Source: an uncultured Ruminococcus sp. (lineage in GTDB: Bacteria; Bacillota; Clostridia; Oscillospirales; Acutalibacteraceae). Taken from it: a DNA stretch of 64,000 bases. Of this stretch, positions 28,826 through 39,970 are shown piece by piece (the stretch's first letter is position 1; the number at the start of each line of letters is the position of its first letter). A model generated the notes under the pieces. It had not been told where the DNA came from, made no database searches, and was given only the letters and a program-made list of their open reading frames with translations. The DNA lies in the NCBI GenBank assembly GCA_934476515.1, contig CAKSNZ010000007.1:14082-78081 (forward strand), given 5' to 3'. The position numbers and the translations under genes were made by a program.

Positions 28826-30280
28826 TTATTTGGAAAGTTTTATTTTCTTGCTGAATTTATCAACATAGTTTTCTTTTGGTACCGGACCTGTGTAATTACC
28901 TGTGAAACAAGCATCACAAACAGAAACACCGTTTTCGTTAGAGATTTTTCTTAGGCTTTCAATGCTTAAGAAACCTAATGAATCTGAACCTACAAAATTC
29001 TGTAGTTCCTCAACTGTCATTAGGTTGGCAATCATATTCTTCTCGGTATGTAAATCTGAACCATAATAACAAGAATATTTTAGTGGTGGTGAAGAAATTC
29101 TCATATGAACTTCAGCAGCACCTGCCTCTCTAAGCAATTTAACAATGTGACTTGCTGTACTACCATGAACAATTGAGTCGTCAATAATAACAACCTTCTT
29201 GCCCCTTACCTTATGCTTTAATACATTTAGTCGCATCATTAGTAGTCGTTCTTTCTTAGTATTTTTCATTGAAGAAAGGCTACGACCTATATATTTATTT
29301 TTAACAAAAACTGCACTGTAAGGAATACCGGATTCTTCGGCATAACCTTGGGCAGCTTCATTACCTGAGTCAGGAACACCACAAACAAGGTCAGCCTCTA
29401 CAGGGAAGTCCCTTGCAAGTTCCTTACCGAATTCTTTTCTTACTGCGTGAACAGGACCACAATCAAGGATACTGTCAGGTCTGGCAATATAAACATATTC
29501 AAATACGCATAAAGCAGACTTCTTAGGCTTTTCAATCATATATGAATGGAAGCCGTCTTCGTCAATAACAACCATTTCACCCGGTTTAACATGACGAATA
29601 AACTGTGCACCGATTGAGTCAAATGCACAACTTTCAGATGCTACAACATAGCTTTGACCCAGTTTGCCTACACATAATGGACGGAAACCATAAGGGTCTC
29701 TAACTGCAATTAACTTACTTGGTGAAGTAAGAACAAATGAATAAGCACCTTCAATTTTATTACAAGCATTTTTAACTGCATCTTCAATAGTTTCACTATT
29801 TACTCTTTCTGTTGCAATAACATAAGCAATAAGTTCTGCATTTGAGAAAGACTGGAAAATAGCTCCACCCTCTTCAAGGTTCTTTCTAATTTCAGCAAAA
29901 TTAGTAATTGAACCATTATGACAAATTGCAAGTGAACCTTGAATATATCTAATAACAAGCGGCTGAGAACCGGCTCTGTCAAGTGCTTGATATGGAGTAT
30001 ATCTAACATGAGCAATAGCAATCTTACCGTCAGTACCCAGTTCTTCCATGGCTTGATTAGTCAGCACTTCTGAAACCATACCAACATCTTTTATTGACTT
30101 AAAATTGCCATCATTGTTTACTGCAATACCGGCACTTTCTTGACCACGATGTTGAAGTGCATAGAGGGCATCTCTTGAGATTGAAGCAACATCTACTTCA
30201 TCATCCATCTTATAGATACCGAACACACCACATTCTTCGTGAACTTTTTCATTATAAAAATCTAGGGAATTATTTTTCAA
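28826..30280 (-). CDS. purF: Amidophosphoribosyltransferase
   Basis: First committed step of purine synthesis. 484 residues. The glutaminase nucleophile Cys follows a propeptide of about 16 residues ([11 protein letters not shown]), so processing is expected. The PRPP site [18 protein letters not shown] and C-terminal Cys residues that may hold an Fe-S cluster ([18 protein letters not shown]) are present, as in the B. subtilis type. Its start overlaps purE by 4 bp. Confidence 0.97.
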   Translation of the reverse strand: MKNNSLDFYNEKVHEECGVFGIYKMDDEVDVASISRDALYALQHRGQESAGIAVNNDGNFKSIKDVGMVSEVLTNQAMEELGTDGKIAIAHVRYTPYQALDRAGSQPLVIRYIQGSLAICHNGSITNFAEIRKNLEEGGAIFQSFSNAELIAYVIATERVNSETIEDAVKNACNKIEGAYSFVLTSPSKLIAVRDPYGFRPLCVGKLGQSYVVASESCAFDSIGAQFIRHVKPGEMVVIDEDGFHSYMIEKPKKSALCVFEYVYIARPDSILDCGPVHAVRKEFGKELARDFPVEADLVCGVPDSGNEAAQGYAEESGIPYSAVFVKNKYIGRSLSSMKNTKKERLLMMRLNVLKHKVRGKKVVIIDDSIVHGSTASHIVKLLREAGAAEVHMRISSPPLKYSCYYGSDLHTEKNMIANLMTVEELQNFVGSDSLGFLSIESLRKISNENGVSVCDACFTGNYTGPVPKENYVDKFSKKIKLSK

Positions 30281-30774
30281 ATTTCATCAACCTTACTCTG
30301 AATATCTTTATCCTTAGAAACAACTGTTTCAGCCATTTTCTTTCGGTTATCAACTAACTTCTGTGCTAAAGTTTCATCTGATAGTGCTAACATTTGGATT
30401 GCAAGAATTGCAGCATTTGCAGCACCATTAACAGCAACAGTAGCAACAGGAATACCTGTTGGCATCATAACTGTAGCAAGTAAAGCGTCCATACCGTCAA
30501 AACAAGGACCTTTACAAGGAATACCGATAACAGGAAGTGTTGTATTAGCAGCAAGAACACCACCTAAATGAGCAGCCATACCGGCAGCAGCAATAATAAC
30601 ACCAAAGCCATTCTTAATTGCATTCTTAGCAAATTCAGACGCTTCGTCAGGTGTTCTGTGAGCTGACATAACATGAACTTCAAAAGGAACTTCGTAATCT
30701 TTCAACTGTTTAATAGCTTTTGAAACAATTGGAAAATCGCTATCAGAACCCATAATAATTGCAACTTTTTTCAT
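30277..30774 (-). CDS. purE: N5-carboxyaminoimidazole ribonucleotide mutase
   Basis: About 165 residues. [22 protein letters not shown] and [13 protein letters not shown] are class I PurE motifs. The frame extends upstream to a GTG, but AAAGGTG precedes the ATG at 30772-30774 at good spacing. First gene of the operon. No purK is seen in this window. Confidence 0.96.
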   Translation of the reverse strand: MKKVAIIMGSDSDFPIVSKAIKQLKDYEVPFEVHVMSAHRTPDEASEFAKNAIKNGFGVIIAAAGMAAHLGGVLAANTTLPVIGIPCKGPCFDGMDALLATVMMPTGIPVATVAVNGAANAAILAIQMLALSDETLAQKLVDNRKKMAETVVSKDKDIQSKVDEI

Positions 30775-30850
30775 AATGATCACCTTTCGTTACAAAAATT
30801 AACTAGTAAAAACAAGTGTATTTTTATTAGCTACATAATTTTACTTTTTA

Positions 30851-30879
30851 ATTATACCCAAAAATCAAATTAAATTCAA
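30851..30879 (-). promoter_or_regulatory. Promoter of the pur operon
   Basis: Minus-strand TTGAAT (30874-30879) and perfect TATAAT (30851-30856), 17 bp apart, about 77 bp before purE. No guanine-riboswitch core could be recognised in the leader. The further gap up to 31011 is AT-rich without identifiable signals. Confidence 0.65.
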
Positions 30880-31011
30880 TAGATATAGACTATTTTTTTG
30901 ACAGTATGATACTACATTTCTGCAATTTTCAATATAAATCATATACTAATCAAGTAGAATAATGTATCTTAATGTATAATTATGTATGAACAAACTATAA
31001 ATATAAAAAAT

Positions 31012-31034
31012 GAGCTACCTAAAATAGGTAGCTC
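31012..31034 (-). terminator. Terminator after the SPFH gene
   Basis: Arms GAGCTACCT and AGGTAGCTC, followed on the minus strand by ATTTTTTATAT. Confidence 0.85.
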
Positions 31035-31040
31035 CGGTTA

Positions 31041-31949
31041 TTATTTGTTATCGTTAGAGATAATTTCCTTAATAGCAGTTGCAGCAGTTGCAAGTGGCTT
31101 AATATCTGATGGGATAATAATCTTTGTTGACTGACCATCGGCAACTTTTTGGAATGTTTCGTAACTCTTTAGTTGTAGTACTTCTTCAATTGGTTTTGCT
31201 TCATTTAGAAGTTTTAGAGCATCAGCCTGAGCCTTTTGAACTAGCATAATAGCTTCAGCTTCACCCTGAGCTTCTCTAACCTTAGATTCCTTAATAGCAT
31301 CAGCTTTTAGGATTGTTGATTCCTTTAGACCTTCTGCTTTTAGGATTTGACTCTTCTTCTCACCTTCAGCTTCAAGAATTTTTGCTCTTCTTTCTCTTTC
31401 AGCTTTCATCTGCTTTTCCATTGCATCCTGAATTTCTTTTGGTGGAAGAATATTCTTTAGTTCAACTCTGATTACACGAATACCCCAAGGGTCTGTTGCA
31501 GTATCCAGAATTGTACGGATTTTATCATTGATAGTATCTCTTGAAGTTAGAGTTGCATCAAGTTCCAAGTCACCGATAATATTTCTTAAAGTTGTAGCAG
31601 TTAGATTTTCAATAGCTGACAGTGGTCTTTCAACACCATAAGTATATAACTTAGGGTCAGTAATAGCAAAGTAAACTACTGTATCAATCTGCATAGTAAC
31701 ATTATCTTTTGTAATAACCGGTTGTGGTGGGAAATCTACAACCTGTTCTTTTAGTGAAAGTTTCTTAGCTATACGGTCAACAAATGGTACTTTCAGGTGT
31801 AATCCTGTGTTCCATGTTGTTTGGTAAGTACCAAGTCTTTCAATAACATAAGCATGAGCTTGTGGTACGATTTTGATATTCTTTACGATTACGATAACTA
31901 TTGCAATGATAATTGCTGCAATAATCACTAGCTTTACTATTGGATCCAT
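31041..31949 (-). CDS. SPFH/Band 7 membrane protein (stomatin/QmcA-like)
   Basis: 302 residues: an N-terminal membrane segment (KLVIIAAIIIAIVIVIVKNI), the SPFH domain beginning VPQAHAYVIERLG, and a long charged helix (MEKQMKAERERRAKILEAEG and following, about residues 180-240) typical of oligomerising coiled coil. The family builds membrane microdomains or works with proteases. It lies 3 bp after an NfeD gene, its usual partner. Confidence 0.9.
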   Translation of the reverse strand: MDPIVKLVIIAAIIIAIVIVIVKNIKIVPQAHAYVIERLGTYQTTWNTGLHLKVPFVDRIAKKLSLKEQVVDFPPQPVITKDNVTMQIDTVVYFAITDPKLYTYGVERPLSAIENLTATTLRNIIGDLELDATLTSRDTINDKIRTILDTATDPWGIRVIRVELKNILPPKEIQDAMEKQMKAERERRAKILEAEGEKKSQILKAEGLKESTILKADAIKESKVREAQGEAEAIMLVQKAQADALKLLNEAKPIEEVLQLKSYETFQKVADGQSTKIIIPSDIKPLATAATAIKEIISNDNK

Positions 31950-31952
31950 AAT

Positions 31953-32393
31953 TTACTCCTTTACCGGTGAAACAATTAGTTTTACACCTTTAATATCCTT
32001 TACTATAACTACACTATCTGTAGGAATTACTGAGCCGTCATCACTTGTAGCAGACCACACAGAGCCTTTTAGGTTTACAAGCCCTACACCTAGAGTGTTA
32101 TTAATTTCTTCTTTTACTACACCTTTCATTCCAATATATCTATCGGAATTAGTCGGTAATTTCTTGGTTCTTGTGATTTTCTTTACAATAGGTTTTGTGG
32201 CTATTAGTGTTGCAACAGAAATAACTATAAACAAAATTATTTGTAACCAAATATTTTCAGGTACAAAAATTGAAACTATTGCAGAAACAACTGCTCCCAA
32301 AACAAACCATATAGACACAAGCTGATAAGTTACACCCTCAATAATAGCCATAAAGAGTGCTATACCAAACCATATATAAGGCATCATTTCCAA
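31953..32393 (-). CDS. NfeD-family membrane protein
   Basis: 146 residues: two to three membrane helices (about residues 5-25, 28-45 and 48-68) and a C-terminal OB-fold (GMKGVVKEEINNTLGVGLV... GVKLIVSPV). The start is TTG with AGGAGG 8 bases upstream. The pairing with an SPFH gene is characteristic of nfeD loci. Confidence 0.88.
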   Translation of the reverse strand: MEMMPYIWFGIALFMAIIEGVTYQLVSIWFVLGAVVSAIVSIFVPENIWLQIILFIVISVATLIATKPIVKKITRTKKLPTNSDRYIGMKGVVKEEINNTLGVGLVNLKGSVWSATSDDGSVIPTDSVVIVKDIKGVKLIVSPVKE

Positions 32394-32415
32394 TTTGACA
32401 ACCTCCTTTTAGAAA

Positions 32416-32445
32416 ATTATATCACAAGTAAAATAGTCGAGTCAA
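32416..32445 (-). promoter_or_regulatory. Promoter of nfeD-SPFH pair
   Basis: Minus-strand TTGACT (32440-32445) and TATAAT (32416-32421), 18 bp apart. Confidence 0.6.
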
Positions 32446-32515
32446 CAAAAAACACTACACATTTCATATATTTTGTGTTATAATAATTATAGAACTTATG
32501 GAAGAAGGTGACTCT

Positions 32516-33106
32516 ATGTCCTTTGATACATTTGATGAAGGAATTAATCCCGGTGGAATGAGAAGTAAGAATGAAATTAGAATACTGATTTGTTATTTAA
32601 TTAAGTCTGTGAAAGCTCCGGTTAGCAAAGAATTGATTTTGGAGTCACTACAAAAAGATGGACTTGCTAATTACTTTGAAGCTAGTGCTTGTTTTGATGA
32701 TTTAGTCAAAAACAGACATATTACTGTTAATGGCAACAACAAATACACACTTACAGAAGATGGTATGATGATTGCCACTCAGCTTGAGGATTCCTTGGCT
32801 TATACAGTAAAGGAAAAGGCCTTTCACTGTGTAATGATGTTACTTGAAAAAGAAAAGACTGAAAGAGAAAACAAGGTTGAAATTGTTAAAAATGAAAGAG
32901 GATACAATGTAAAATGCTCTATCACAAGTGAGGAGCTGACTATTCTTTCTCTTGAATTCTATGTTCCGGACTATGAACAAGCAAAGTTAGTTAAGAAGAA
33001 CTTTAGGAAAAATCCGGAATTACTATATAAGACTACAATTTCAGTATTGTCAAAACAGAAGGATTTATTAACCGACACACTAAAAGACCTAGAAATGTTG
33101 TCATAA
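32516..33106 (+). CDS. DUF4364 family protein
   Basis: About 196 residues, starting at the ATG at 32516 behind AAGGTGA; a longer frame from 32498 lacks a ribosome site. The N-terminal half reads as a winged-helix (NEIRILICYLIKSVKAPVSKE, then KYTLTEDG), which suggests DNA binding. The whole resembles DUF4364, a Clostridial family without known function. TATAAT at 32479-32484 is a likely -10 box. Its stop codon overlaps the converging bofA-like gene by 6 bp. Confidence 0.78.
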   Translation: MSFDTFDEGINPGGMRSKNEIRILICYLIKSVKAPVSKELILESLQKDGLANYFEASACFDDLVKNRHITVNGNNKYTLTEDGMMIATQLEDSLAYTVKEKAFHCVMMLLEKEKTERENKVEIVKNERGYNVKCSITSEELTILSLEFYVPDYEQAKLVKKNFRKNPELLYKTTISVLSKQKDLLTDTLKDLEMLS

Positions 33107-33355
33107 CAAATTTAGGAAAAGTAAAAGTGCTACTGCCGGAACTCCACCACCTGCCGAAACTCCAACAGTAAACATACTGATTGGTATATGTACCTGGGTT
33201 ATTACAGAGGTTACATTTACTAAAAACAGTGCAGAAAGCCCTATAATCATACTACCAAAAGCCCTTAATAAGGGCTTTTTATTTTTGCCTAATTTATGTA
33301 AAACAGCAAGAATAATTAAGATAATAACAAGCATAGAAAGTAGATAATAGTCCAT
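33101..33355 (-). CDS. BofA-like integral membrane protein
   Basis: About 84 residues with three hydrophobic segments. The C-terminal part (GLSALFLVNVTSVITQVHIP, then PISMFTVGVSAGGGVPAVAL) matches BofA, the inhibitor that holds pro-sigma-K processing in endospore formers. An earlier in-frame start at 33397 would place the N-terminus inside the secG terminator; GGTGA precedes the ATG at 33353-33355, so that start was chosen. BofA-like proteins are also found in species with incomplete sporulation. Confidence 0.7.
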   Translation of the reverse strand: MDYYLLSMLVIILIILAVLHKLGKNKKPLLRAFGSMIIGLSALFLVNVTSVITQVHIPISMFTVGVSAGGGVPAVALLLFLNLL

Positions 33356-33377
33356 AAAATCACCACAAAATAAAAAA

Positions 33378-33402
33378 TACCGATGGAACTTGTCCATCGG
33401 TA
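33378..33402 (-). terminator. Terminator after secG
   Basis: Arms TACCGATGGA and TCCATCGGTA, followed on the minus strand by TTTTTTATTTTG. Confidence 0.85.
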
Positions 33403-33429
33403 AATTATATGCATTGTATTACTCGCTTA

Positions 33430-33675
33430 TTACTTAAAGTTAGCAATAATATCAAGAACAATAACAAATACTACGAAGCCTGCTGCAAATACCTTTGTCC
33501 ATCTTGATAGGAATGAATCCCAACTTCTTGCCTTGTTCTTAGAGAAGAAAGAATCAGCTGCACCGGTAATAACACCTAGACCCTGCTGGTTGCCTTCCTG
33601 TAGAACAACAACTAGGATAATTAGTACGCAAAATAGAATAAGTAATGCACCAAGGATATAACTAACTACGCCCAT
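33430..33675 (-). CDS. secG: Preprotein translocase subunit SecG
   Basis: 81 residues, two membrane helices (about 5-25 and 58-78) joined by the family motif VLQEGNQQGLGVITGAADSF. Part of the SecYEG channel. GAAAGGTG precedes the start. Confidence 0.93.
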   Translation of the reverse strand: MGVVSYILGALLILFCVLIILVVVLQEGNQQGLGVITGAADSFFSKNKARSWDSFLSRWTKVFAAGFVVFVIVLDIIANFK

Positions 33676-33765
33676 TTCAATTCACCTTTCATTAGAATTA
33701 ATCAGTCTTTTATTAGATGATAACACAAAACCATTTAAAAATCAAGTATTATTTTCTATTTCACC

Positions 33766-36006
33766 TTATAAAATAGAAAGTTGTTCGTTGCCACTATCTT
33801 CTTCAGTTAAAAATGCACCTAAAGCCGGTAGTGTTTTGGTTCTGTATCGTGATGGTTTAGAGAATAAACCATCAGTATATTCTTCTAGTTTTTCAAGGTA
33901 CTGACCTTTTTTCATTCGCATTACAGCGACACCTTGAGTATTCTTTGTATTCTTTAAGCTTATTACACCAGTATGGATAAGCAGAACTCTGCCACCTGAT
34001 GAAGTTAACATTAATTCCTTATCTTCATCAAGCCACATTACATCAGAAAGTGGTGACTTATCTGAATAAGCACTAACAAGTTTCTTACGGTTAGTCTTTG
34101 TATAATAAGCATTCATAGGTACTTTTGCAAGTTTACCGTTTTCAAATGCAAATACAAACATACCGTTGTAGTCCTTTGTAACAAACATTTTCAGTGGGAC
34201 TTCTCCTTCATCCATTTGAAGTTTAGCCGGTACATAATCACCCAGTACACTTGCCTTTGTATCATCAAAGTCTGAGGCTTTGCTCTTATAAACCTGACAC
34301 TTATTAGTAAAGAATAACAGTTCAGCAGTATTGGTAGACTCATAGTGCTGAATCATCATATCCCCTTCCTTTAGCTTTTGTTCACTGCTCATACGAAGTG
34401 ACTGAGGAGTAATTTTTTTGAAATAACCCTCTTTACTAAAGAATAGGTTTACAGGATAATCTGGTACTTCTTCAACATATGACTCATTGCTTTCATCAAC
34501 ATTGTATAGTAATTCAGAAACTCTGTCTTTGCCGTATTTATCAGCAACATTCTTTAGTTCCTTAACTATGATAGTCTTTACTCTCTGTTTACTTGCTAAA
34601 ATTGCTTCTAGCTCTGCAATATCCTTTTCAAGACTTTCGATTTCTTCAATTCTCTTTAGGATATATTCTTTATTTAAATGTCTTAGTTTAATTTCTGCAA
34701 CATATTCAGCCTGAGTTTCATCAATGCCGAAACCAATCATTAGGTTAGGTACAACTTCACTTTCTTCTTCAGTTTCTCTGACAATTTTTACTGCCTTATC
34801 AATATCAAGTAAAATTGCCTTTAGACCTTTTAGAAGATGAAGTTTCTCTTGCTTTTTGTTTAAATCAAAATATGTTCTTCTTCTTACACATTCAACTCTA
34901 AATGCTATCCATTCATTAAGAAGTTCTCTAACACCCATTACTCTTGGTACACCGGCTATTAGCACATTAAAGTTACAACTAAAACTATCCTGTAATGTTG
35001 TAAGTTTAAATAACTTCATCATTAGCTTTTCAGGGTCAGTACCACGCTTTAGGTCGATTGTGATTTTTAGACCGTCAAGACCTGTTTCATCACGAATATC
35101 GGCAACTTCCTTAACTTTGCCTTGCTTAGACAAATCAATAATTTTTTCAATAATTACTTCACAAGAAGTTGATGGTGGAATTGAGAAAATATCAATACAG
35201 TTATTTGCTTTATCATACTGATACTTTGCTCTAACCTTGATACCACCACGACCGGTTTCATAAATTTTCTTAATGGCACTTTCGTCATAGATAATCTGTC
35301 CACCACCAATAAAGTCAGGTGCAGGTAAGGTTGACATAATGTCATGGTCTTTATCACGAATAAGTGCTGCTGTAGTTTCACAAACTTCACGCAAGTTAAA
35401 TGAACAAATGTTAGACGCCATACCTACGGCAATACCTGTATTTGCATTAACCAGTACCGATGGAAAAGTTGCCGGTAAAAGTGAAGGCTCTTTCATTGTA
35501 TTATCGTAGTTATCTACAAAGTCAACTGTATCTTTATCAATATCCTTAAAAAGTTCATTACAGATTGGGTCAAGTTTTGCTTCAGTATATCTTGATGCAG
35601 CCCATGCCATATCTCTGCTGTAGAACTTACCGAAGTTACCCTTTGAGTCAACATATGGATGTAAAAGTGCTTCATAACCTCGTGACAATCTAACCATTGT
35701 ATCATAGATAGCTGAGTCACCATGAGGATTAAGTTTCATTGTTGCACCAACAATGTTGGCTGACTTTGTTCTCTTACCTGTTAAAAGTCCCATTTTGTAC
35801 ATTGTGTAAAGTAGCTTTCTATGAGATGGCTTAAATCCGTCAATTTCAGGAATTGCTCTGGACATAATAACACTCATTGCATAAGGCATATAGTTTTCTT
35901 CAATAGTTGATGCAATCTTTTGCTCTACTACTTCACCAGCACCGTCAATTACACCGTCAATCTTAGGTAATTGAGGAGCTTTTGGCTCTTTCTTCTTTCT
36001 TGCCAC
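33766..36006 (-). CDS. parC: Type IIA DNA topoisomerase subunit A (ParC/GyrA-like)
   Basis: 746 residues. The breakage-reunion domain has the catalytic Tyr in AASRYTEAKL and the QRDR-like region IVGATMKLNPHGDSAIYDTM. The C-terminal part is shorter than a GyrA with six full blades and lacks a clear GyrA box. It is paired with an adjacent B subunit, so topoisomerase IV or a Clostridial second gyrase-like enzyme is likely. The symbol is by family and context. Confidence 0.85.
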   Translation of the reverse strand: MARKKKEPKAPQLPKIDGVIDGAGEVVEQKIASTIEENYMPYAMSVIMSRAIPEIDGFKPSHRKLLYTMYKMGLLTGKRTKSANIVGATMKLNPHGDSAIYDTMVRLSRGYEALLHPYVDSKGNFGKFYSRDMAWAASRYTEAKLDPICNELFKDIDKDTVDFVDNYDNTMKEPSLLPATFPSVLVNANTGIAVGMASNICSFNLREVCETTAALIRDKDHDIMSTLPAPDFIGGGQIIYDESAIKKIYETGRGGIKVRAKYQYDKANNCIDIFSIPPSTSCEVIIEKIIDLSKQGKVKEVADIRDETGLDGLKITIDLKRGTDPEKLMMKLFKLTTLQDSFSCNFNVLIAGVPRVMGVRELLNEWIAFRVECVRRRTYFDLNKKQEKLHLLKGLKAILLDIDKAVKIVRETEEESEVVPNLMIGFGIDETQAEYVAEIKLRHLNKEYILKRIEEIESLEKDIAELEAILASKQRVKTIIVKELKNVADKYGKDRVSELLYNVDESNESYVEEVPDYPVNLFFSKEGYFKKITPQSLRMSSEQKLKEGDMMIQHYESTNTAELLFFTNKCQVYKSKASDFDDTKASVLGDYVPAKLQMDEGEVPLKMFVTKDYNGMFVFAFENGKLAKVPMNAYYTKTNRKKLVSAYSDKSPLSDVMWLDEDKELMLTSSGGRVLLIHTGVISLKNTKNTQGVAVMRMKKGQYLEKLEEYTDGLFSKPSRYRTKTLPALGAFLTEEDSGNEQLSIL

Positions 36007-36020
36007 AGTAACTCACCTCC

Positions 36021-38006
36021 TTAACTTAAATCTAAGTTATCTACATATTCAGCACCATGGTTTACAATATAGTCTTTTCTACCTTGTAAATTGTCACCTA
36101 GTAGAATATCAAACATTTCTGCTGTACGCTTTACATCATCCGGCATAACCTTAATAAGTCTTCTTGTTGCCGGATTCATTGTAGTTAAGTTCATCATTTC
36201 AGGTTCGTTTTCACCAAGACCTTTACTACGCTGAACGGTAAACTTTTCTTTGCCGATTTCTTTAATATATTTTTCTTTTTCTGCCTCGGTATAAGCAAAA
36301 TAAACCTTTTTATTTGTTGTTATTTCGTAAAGAGGTGATTCTGCTATAAATACCTTGCCTTCTTCAATTAGTGTTGGTGTAAGTCTATACACCATAGTAA
36401 GTAAAAGTGTTCTAATCTGGAAACCGTCAACATCGGCATCAGTACAAAAAATAATTCGTTTCCATCTTAGTAAATTCATATCAAAAGTAGCTAAGTCCTT
36501 ATTAGCTTTTGACTTAACTTCAACACCACAACCCAGGACTTTTAATAAGTCGGTAATAATGTCACTTTTGAAAATTTTATTTAAATCTGCTTTTAGGCAG
36601 TTAAGTATCTTACCTCTTATAGGCATAATTGCTTGGAAGTTAGGGTCTCTTGCTTGTTTACAAGCACCTAAAGCTGAGTCACCTTCCACTATGAATAATT
36701 CTCTTTCAGAATTATCTTTACTTCTGCAGTCAACAAATTTTGCTACTCTGTTTGTCATATCAAGAGAACTTGTTAAGTTCTTCTTAATTCTAACTCTTGT
36801 TTTTTCGGCATCTTCTCTACTTCTCTTGTTAATAAGAACCTGATTACAGATTTTCTCTGCTTCAAGTGGTGTTTCAATAAAGTAGATTTCAAGTTCATGA
36901 CGCAAAAACTCAACCATTGCATCTTGGATACCTTTATTTGTAATAGCCTTTTTAGTTTGGTTTTCGTAAGAAGTCATACTGGAGAAACTGGAGATTACAA
37001 TTACAAGACAATCTTCTACATCTTCAAAAGTAATTTTCTTTTCGTTCTTAGTATATTTACCGTTATTCTTTAACCATTGGTCAATCTGATATACAAAAGC
37101 ATTTTTAACTGCCTTTTCAGGTGCACCACCATATTCCAAATAGCTTGAGTTGTGGTAATATTCGTGCATAGAAACCTTGTTTGAAAATGCAACTGCAATT
37201 GTCATTTTGCATTTATATTCAGGTTTATCCTTTCTGTCACGAACCTTTTGTTCTGTTGACCATGTTTGAGTTGTTGAAAGGCCTTGATCACCTACTACTT
37301 CATTTACATAGTCGGTGATACCGTTTTCATACTTAAACTCTGTTACTTCAAACTTACCGTTTACTTGGTTTCTAAAAACAAAGTTTACACCTGCATTTAC
37401 AATTGACTGTTTCTTCATTACATCTAAGAAATAGTCAGCTGTAATATTTATATCTGTGAAAACTTCTAAATCAGGTTTCCACTTGATGATTGTACCGGTA
37501 TCCTTCTTGTCATATTTTTCTTTATGAAGTCCACCGACATTCTCACCTTTTTCAAAATGAAGGGTAAATTTCTGCCCATCTCTACGGATATTTACATCCA
37601 TATATTCTGATGAATACTGAGTTGAACAAAGACCTAAACCATTTAAACCTAGAGAAAACTCATAGTTTTCACCGTCATTGTTGTTGTATTTACCACCGGC
37701 ATACAGTTCACAAAATACTAGTTCCCAGTTATATCTTTCTTCATTCTTGTTGTAATCAACAGGAATACCTCTACCATGGTCCTCAATCTGAATTGAGCCA
37801 TCGGCAAACTTTGTAACTATTATTTCGTTACCATAGCCTTCTCTAGCTTCATCTATGGAGTTAGAAAGTATTTCAAAGACTGAATGGCAACAGCCCTCTA
37901 TACCATCAGAACCAAAAATAACAGCAGGTCTTTTTCGTACTCTATCGGCACCTTTTAAAGAACTGATACTGTCATTTCCGTATTCTTGTGTCTTTTTCTT
38001 TGCCAC
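36021..38006 (-). CDS. parE: Type IIA DNA topoisomerase subunit B (ParE/GyrB-like)
   Basis: 661 residues. The GHKL ATPase has NSIDEAREGYG and DHGRGIPVDY, and the TOPRIM domain has FIVEGDSALGACKQARDPNF and CTDADVDGFQIRTLLL. The usual EGDSAGG is EGDSALG here, which marks it as a divergent paralogue rather than the housekeeping GyrB. Directly abuts uvrB upstream and is 14 bp ahead of parC. Confidence 0.86.
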   Translation of the reverse strand: MAKKKTQEYGNDSISSLKGADRVRKRPAVIFGSDGIEGCCHSVFEILSNSIDEAREGYGNEIIVTKFADGSIQIEDHGRGIPVDYNKNEERYNWELVFCELYAGGKYNNNDGENYEFSLGLNGLGLCSTQYSSEYMDVNIRRDGQKFTLHFEKGENVGGLHKEKYDKKDTGTIIKWKPDLEVFTDINITADYFLDVMKKQSIVNAGVNFVFRNQVNGKFEVTEFKYENGITDYVNEVVGDQGLSTTQTWSTEQKVRDRKDKPEYKCKMTIAVAFSNKVSMHEYYHNSSYLEYGGAPEKAVKNAFVYQIDQWLKNNGKYTKNEKKITFEDVEDCLVIVISSFSSMTSYENQTKKAITNKGIQDAMVEFLRHELEIYFIETPLEAEKICNQVLINKRSREDAEKTRVRIKKNLTSSLDMTNRVAKFVDCRSKDNSERELFIVEGDSALGACKQARDPNFQAIMPIRGKILNCLKADLNKIFKSDIITDLLKVLGCGVEVKSKANKDLATFDMNLLRWKRIIFCTDADVDGFQIRTLLLTMVYRLTPTLIEEGKVFIAESPLYEITTNKKVYFAYTEAEKEKYIKEIGKEKFTVQRSKGLGENEPEMMNLTTMNPATRRLIKVMPDDVKRTAEMFDILLGDNLQGRKDYIVNHGAEYVDNLDLS

Positions 38007-39965
38007 TTAATCTTCTCCCTTCAATTTATTGATTTTATCTCTAATATAGGCAGCATGTTCAAATTCAAGCAACTTTGCTGCTGCTTTCATTTCTTTTGTT
38101 AACTGCTCGATAAGTTTCTTCTTTTCACCCTTAGTTAGCTTTTTACTGTTAAAGTCTTTTTCTTCCTTACGGGTACTGATTTCCAGAACATCAGCAACCT
38201 TTTTCTTAATAGTCTTAGGTGTAATGTTGTGGTCTTTGTTATACTGTTGCTGAATTTCTCTTCTACGGGTAGTTTCTCTTATTGCTGACTCCATAGAAGG
38301 TGTTACTGTATCAGCATACATAATAACCTTACCTTCACTGTTTCTTGCTGCTCTGCCTATTGTCTGAATTAAACTGCGTTCAGAACGAAGGAAACCTTCC
38401 TTATCAGCATCTAGAATAGCAACTAGAGAAACTTCCGGAATATCAAGTCCTTCACGAAGTAGGTTGATACCAACAAGTACATCAAACTCACCCAAACGCA
38501 AGTCCCTAATAATTTCCATTCTTTCAACAGTATCTATATCATGGTGCATATATCGCACCCTAATATCCATTTGTTCAAAATAATCAGTTAAGTCCTCAGC
38601 CATTTTCTTGGTTAAGGTTGTAACTAATGTTCTTTCATTCTTTTCTGTTCTAATATTTATTTCAGAAATCAAGTCATCTAGCTGACCTTCAGTTGGTCTT
38701 ACATCAATTTCAGGGTCAAGCAGACCTGTTGGTCGGATAATTTGTTCAGCAACAACACTACTTTTTTCAAGTTCTAAGTCACCCGGTGTTGCTGACACAA
38801 AGCAGACTTGATTTATTCTATCATAAAATTCATCAAAATTTAAAGGACGGTTGTCATAAGCTGACGGTAATCTGAATCCATAATCAATAAGACTTTTCTT
38901 TCTTGAAAGGTTACCACCATACATACCTCTAACTTGGGGTAAAGTTACATGGCTTTCATCAACAAAAAGCAGAAAATCTTTCGGAAAATAATCCAGCAAA
39001 GTAAATGGGGCTGTACCCTTCTCTAGTCCGGCTAAAACACTTGTATAGTTTTCGATACCGGTACAAAATCCGATTTCTTGGAGCATTTCAATATCGTATC
39101 TTGTTCTTTGTTCAAGTCGTTGAGCCTCTAGGAGTTTACCCTCACTTCTGAAATATTCCAGTCTCTCGTCAAGTTCTTTTTCTATTCTTGCAATAGCCGG
39201 TTCCATCTTTTCTTTAGGAACAATGTAGTGAGATGCAGGGTAAATTGCAACATGCTTTAGAATAGAATTCAGTTCACCTGTTAGTGGGTTAATTTCGGAA
39301 ATTCTATCAATTTCATCACCAAAATATTCTACTCTTATAATATAGTCGGAAGAAGCTGCAGGGAAAATTTCTATTGTGTCGCCTTTTACTCTAAATTTAT
39401 TTCTGGTAAAGTTAATGTCGTTTCTCTCATATTGCAGTTCAACTAACTTTGCAACAAGTTCTTCCATTGGTTTTTCCATTCCCGGTCTAAGGGAAATAAC
39501 CATATTACGGTAATCTATAGGGTTACCTAAGCTATAAATGCAAGAAACTGAGGCAACAATAATAACATCTCGTCTTTCGGATAGTGCTAAAGTTGCACTA
39601 TGTCGGAGTTTGTCGATTTCGTCATTAATGCTACTATCCTTTTCAATATAAGTATCAGTTGATGGCACATAGGCTTCAGGTTGGTAGTAGTCATAGTAGG
39701 ATACAAAATATTCTACTGCATTATCAGGGAAAAATTCTTTAAACTCTGAGCATAGCTGGGCTGCTAAAGTTTTGTTATGGGCTAAAATCAAAGTAGGTCT
39801 GTTTACCTTTTCAATAACATTAGCCATTGTGAAAGTTTTACCTGAACCTGTTACGCCTAAAAGTGTTTGTTCTTTGTTGCCGTTTTCGATACTCTTTACT
39901 AATGTATCAATAGCTTGTGGCTGGTCACCTGTTGGTTTATATTCAGATTTAAGTTTAAAATTCAT
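38007..39965 (-). CDS. uvrB: Excinuclease ABC subunit B
   Basis: Damage verification in nucleotide excision repair. About 652 residues. It has the Walker [16 protein letters not shown], the beta-hairpin [13 protein letters not shown], helicase motifs DESHVTLPQ and [16 protein letters not shown], and a C-terminal UVR motif. The start at the ATG 39963-39965 ([11 protein letters not shown]) is favoured over an upstream TTG because GGATGA lies at usable spacing. It overlaps nothing but is immediately followed by parE. Confidence 0.96.
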   Translation of the reverse strand: MNFKLKSEYKPTGDQPQAIDTLVKSIENGNKEQTLLGVTGSGKTFTMANVIEKVNRPTLILAHNKTLAAQLCSEFKEFFPDNAVEYFVSYYDYYQPEAYVPSTDTYIEKDSSINDEIDKLRHSATLALSERRDVIIVASVSCIYSLGNPIDYRNMVISLRPGMEKPMEELVAKLVELQYERNDINFTRNKFRVKGDTIEIFPAASSDYIIRVEYFGDEIDRISEINPLTGELNSILKHVAIYPASHYIVPKEKMEPAIARIEKELDERLEYFRSEGKLLEAQRLEQRTRYDIEMLQEIGFCTGIENYTSVLAGLEKGTAPFTLLDYFPKDFLLFVDESHVTLPQVRGMYGGNLSRKKSLIDYGFRLPSAYDNRPLNFDEFYDRINQVCFVSATPGDLELEKSSVVAEQIIRPTGLLDPEIDVRPTEGQLDDLISEINIRTEKNERTLVTTLTKKMAEDLTDYFEQMDIRVRYMHHDIDTVERMEIIRDLRLGEFDVLVGINLLREGLDIPEVSLVAILDADKEGFLRSERSLIQTIGRAARNSEGKVIMYADTVTPSMESAIRETTRRREIQQQYNKDHNITPKTIKKKVADVLEISTRKEEKDFNSKKLTKGEKKKLIEQLTKEMKAAAKLLEFEHAAYIRDKINKLKGED

Positions 39966-39970
39966 AAAAC

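Noticed and set aside
30784..31011. Possible purine riboswitch before purE
   Set aside because: I could not find the conserved guanine-aptamer loops; only a sigma-A promoter is visible.
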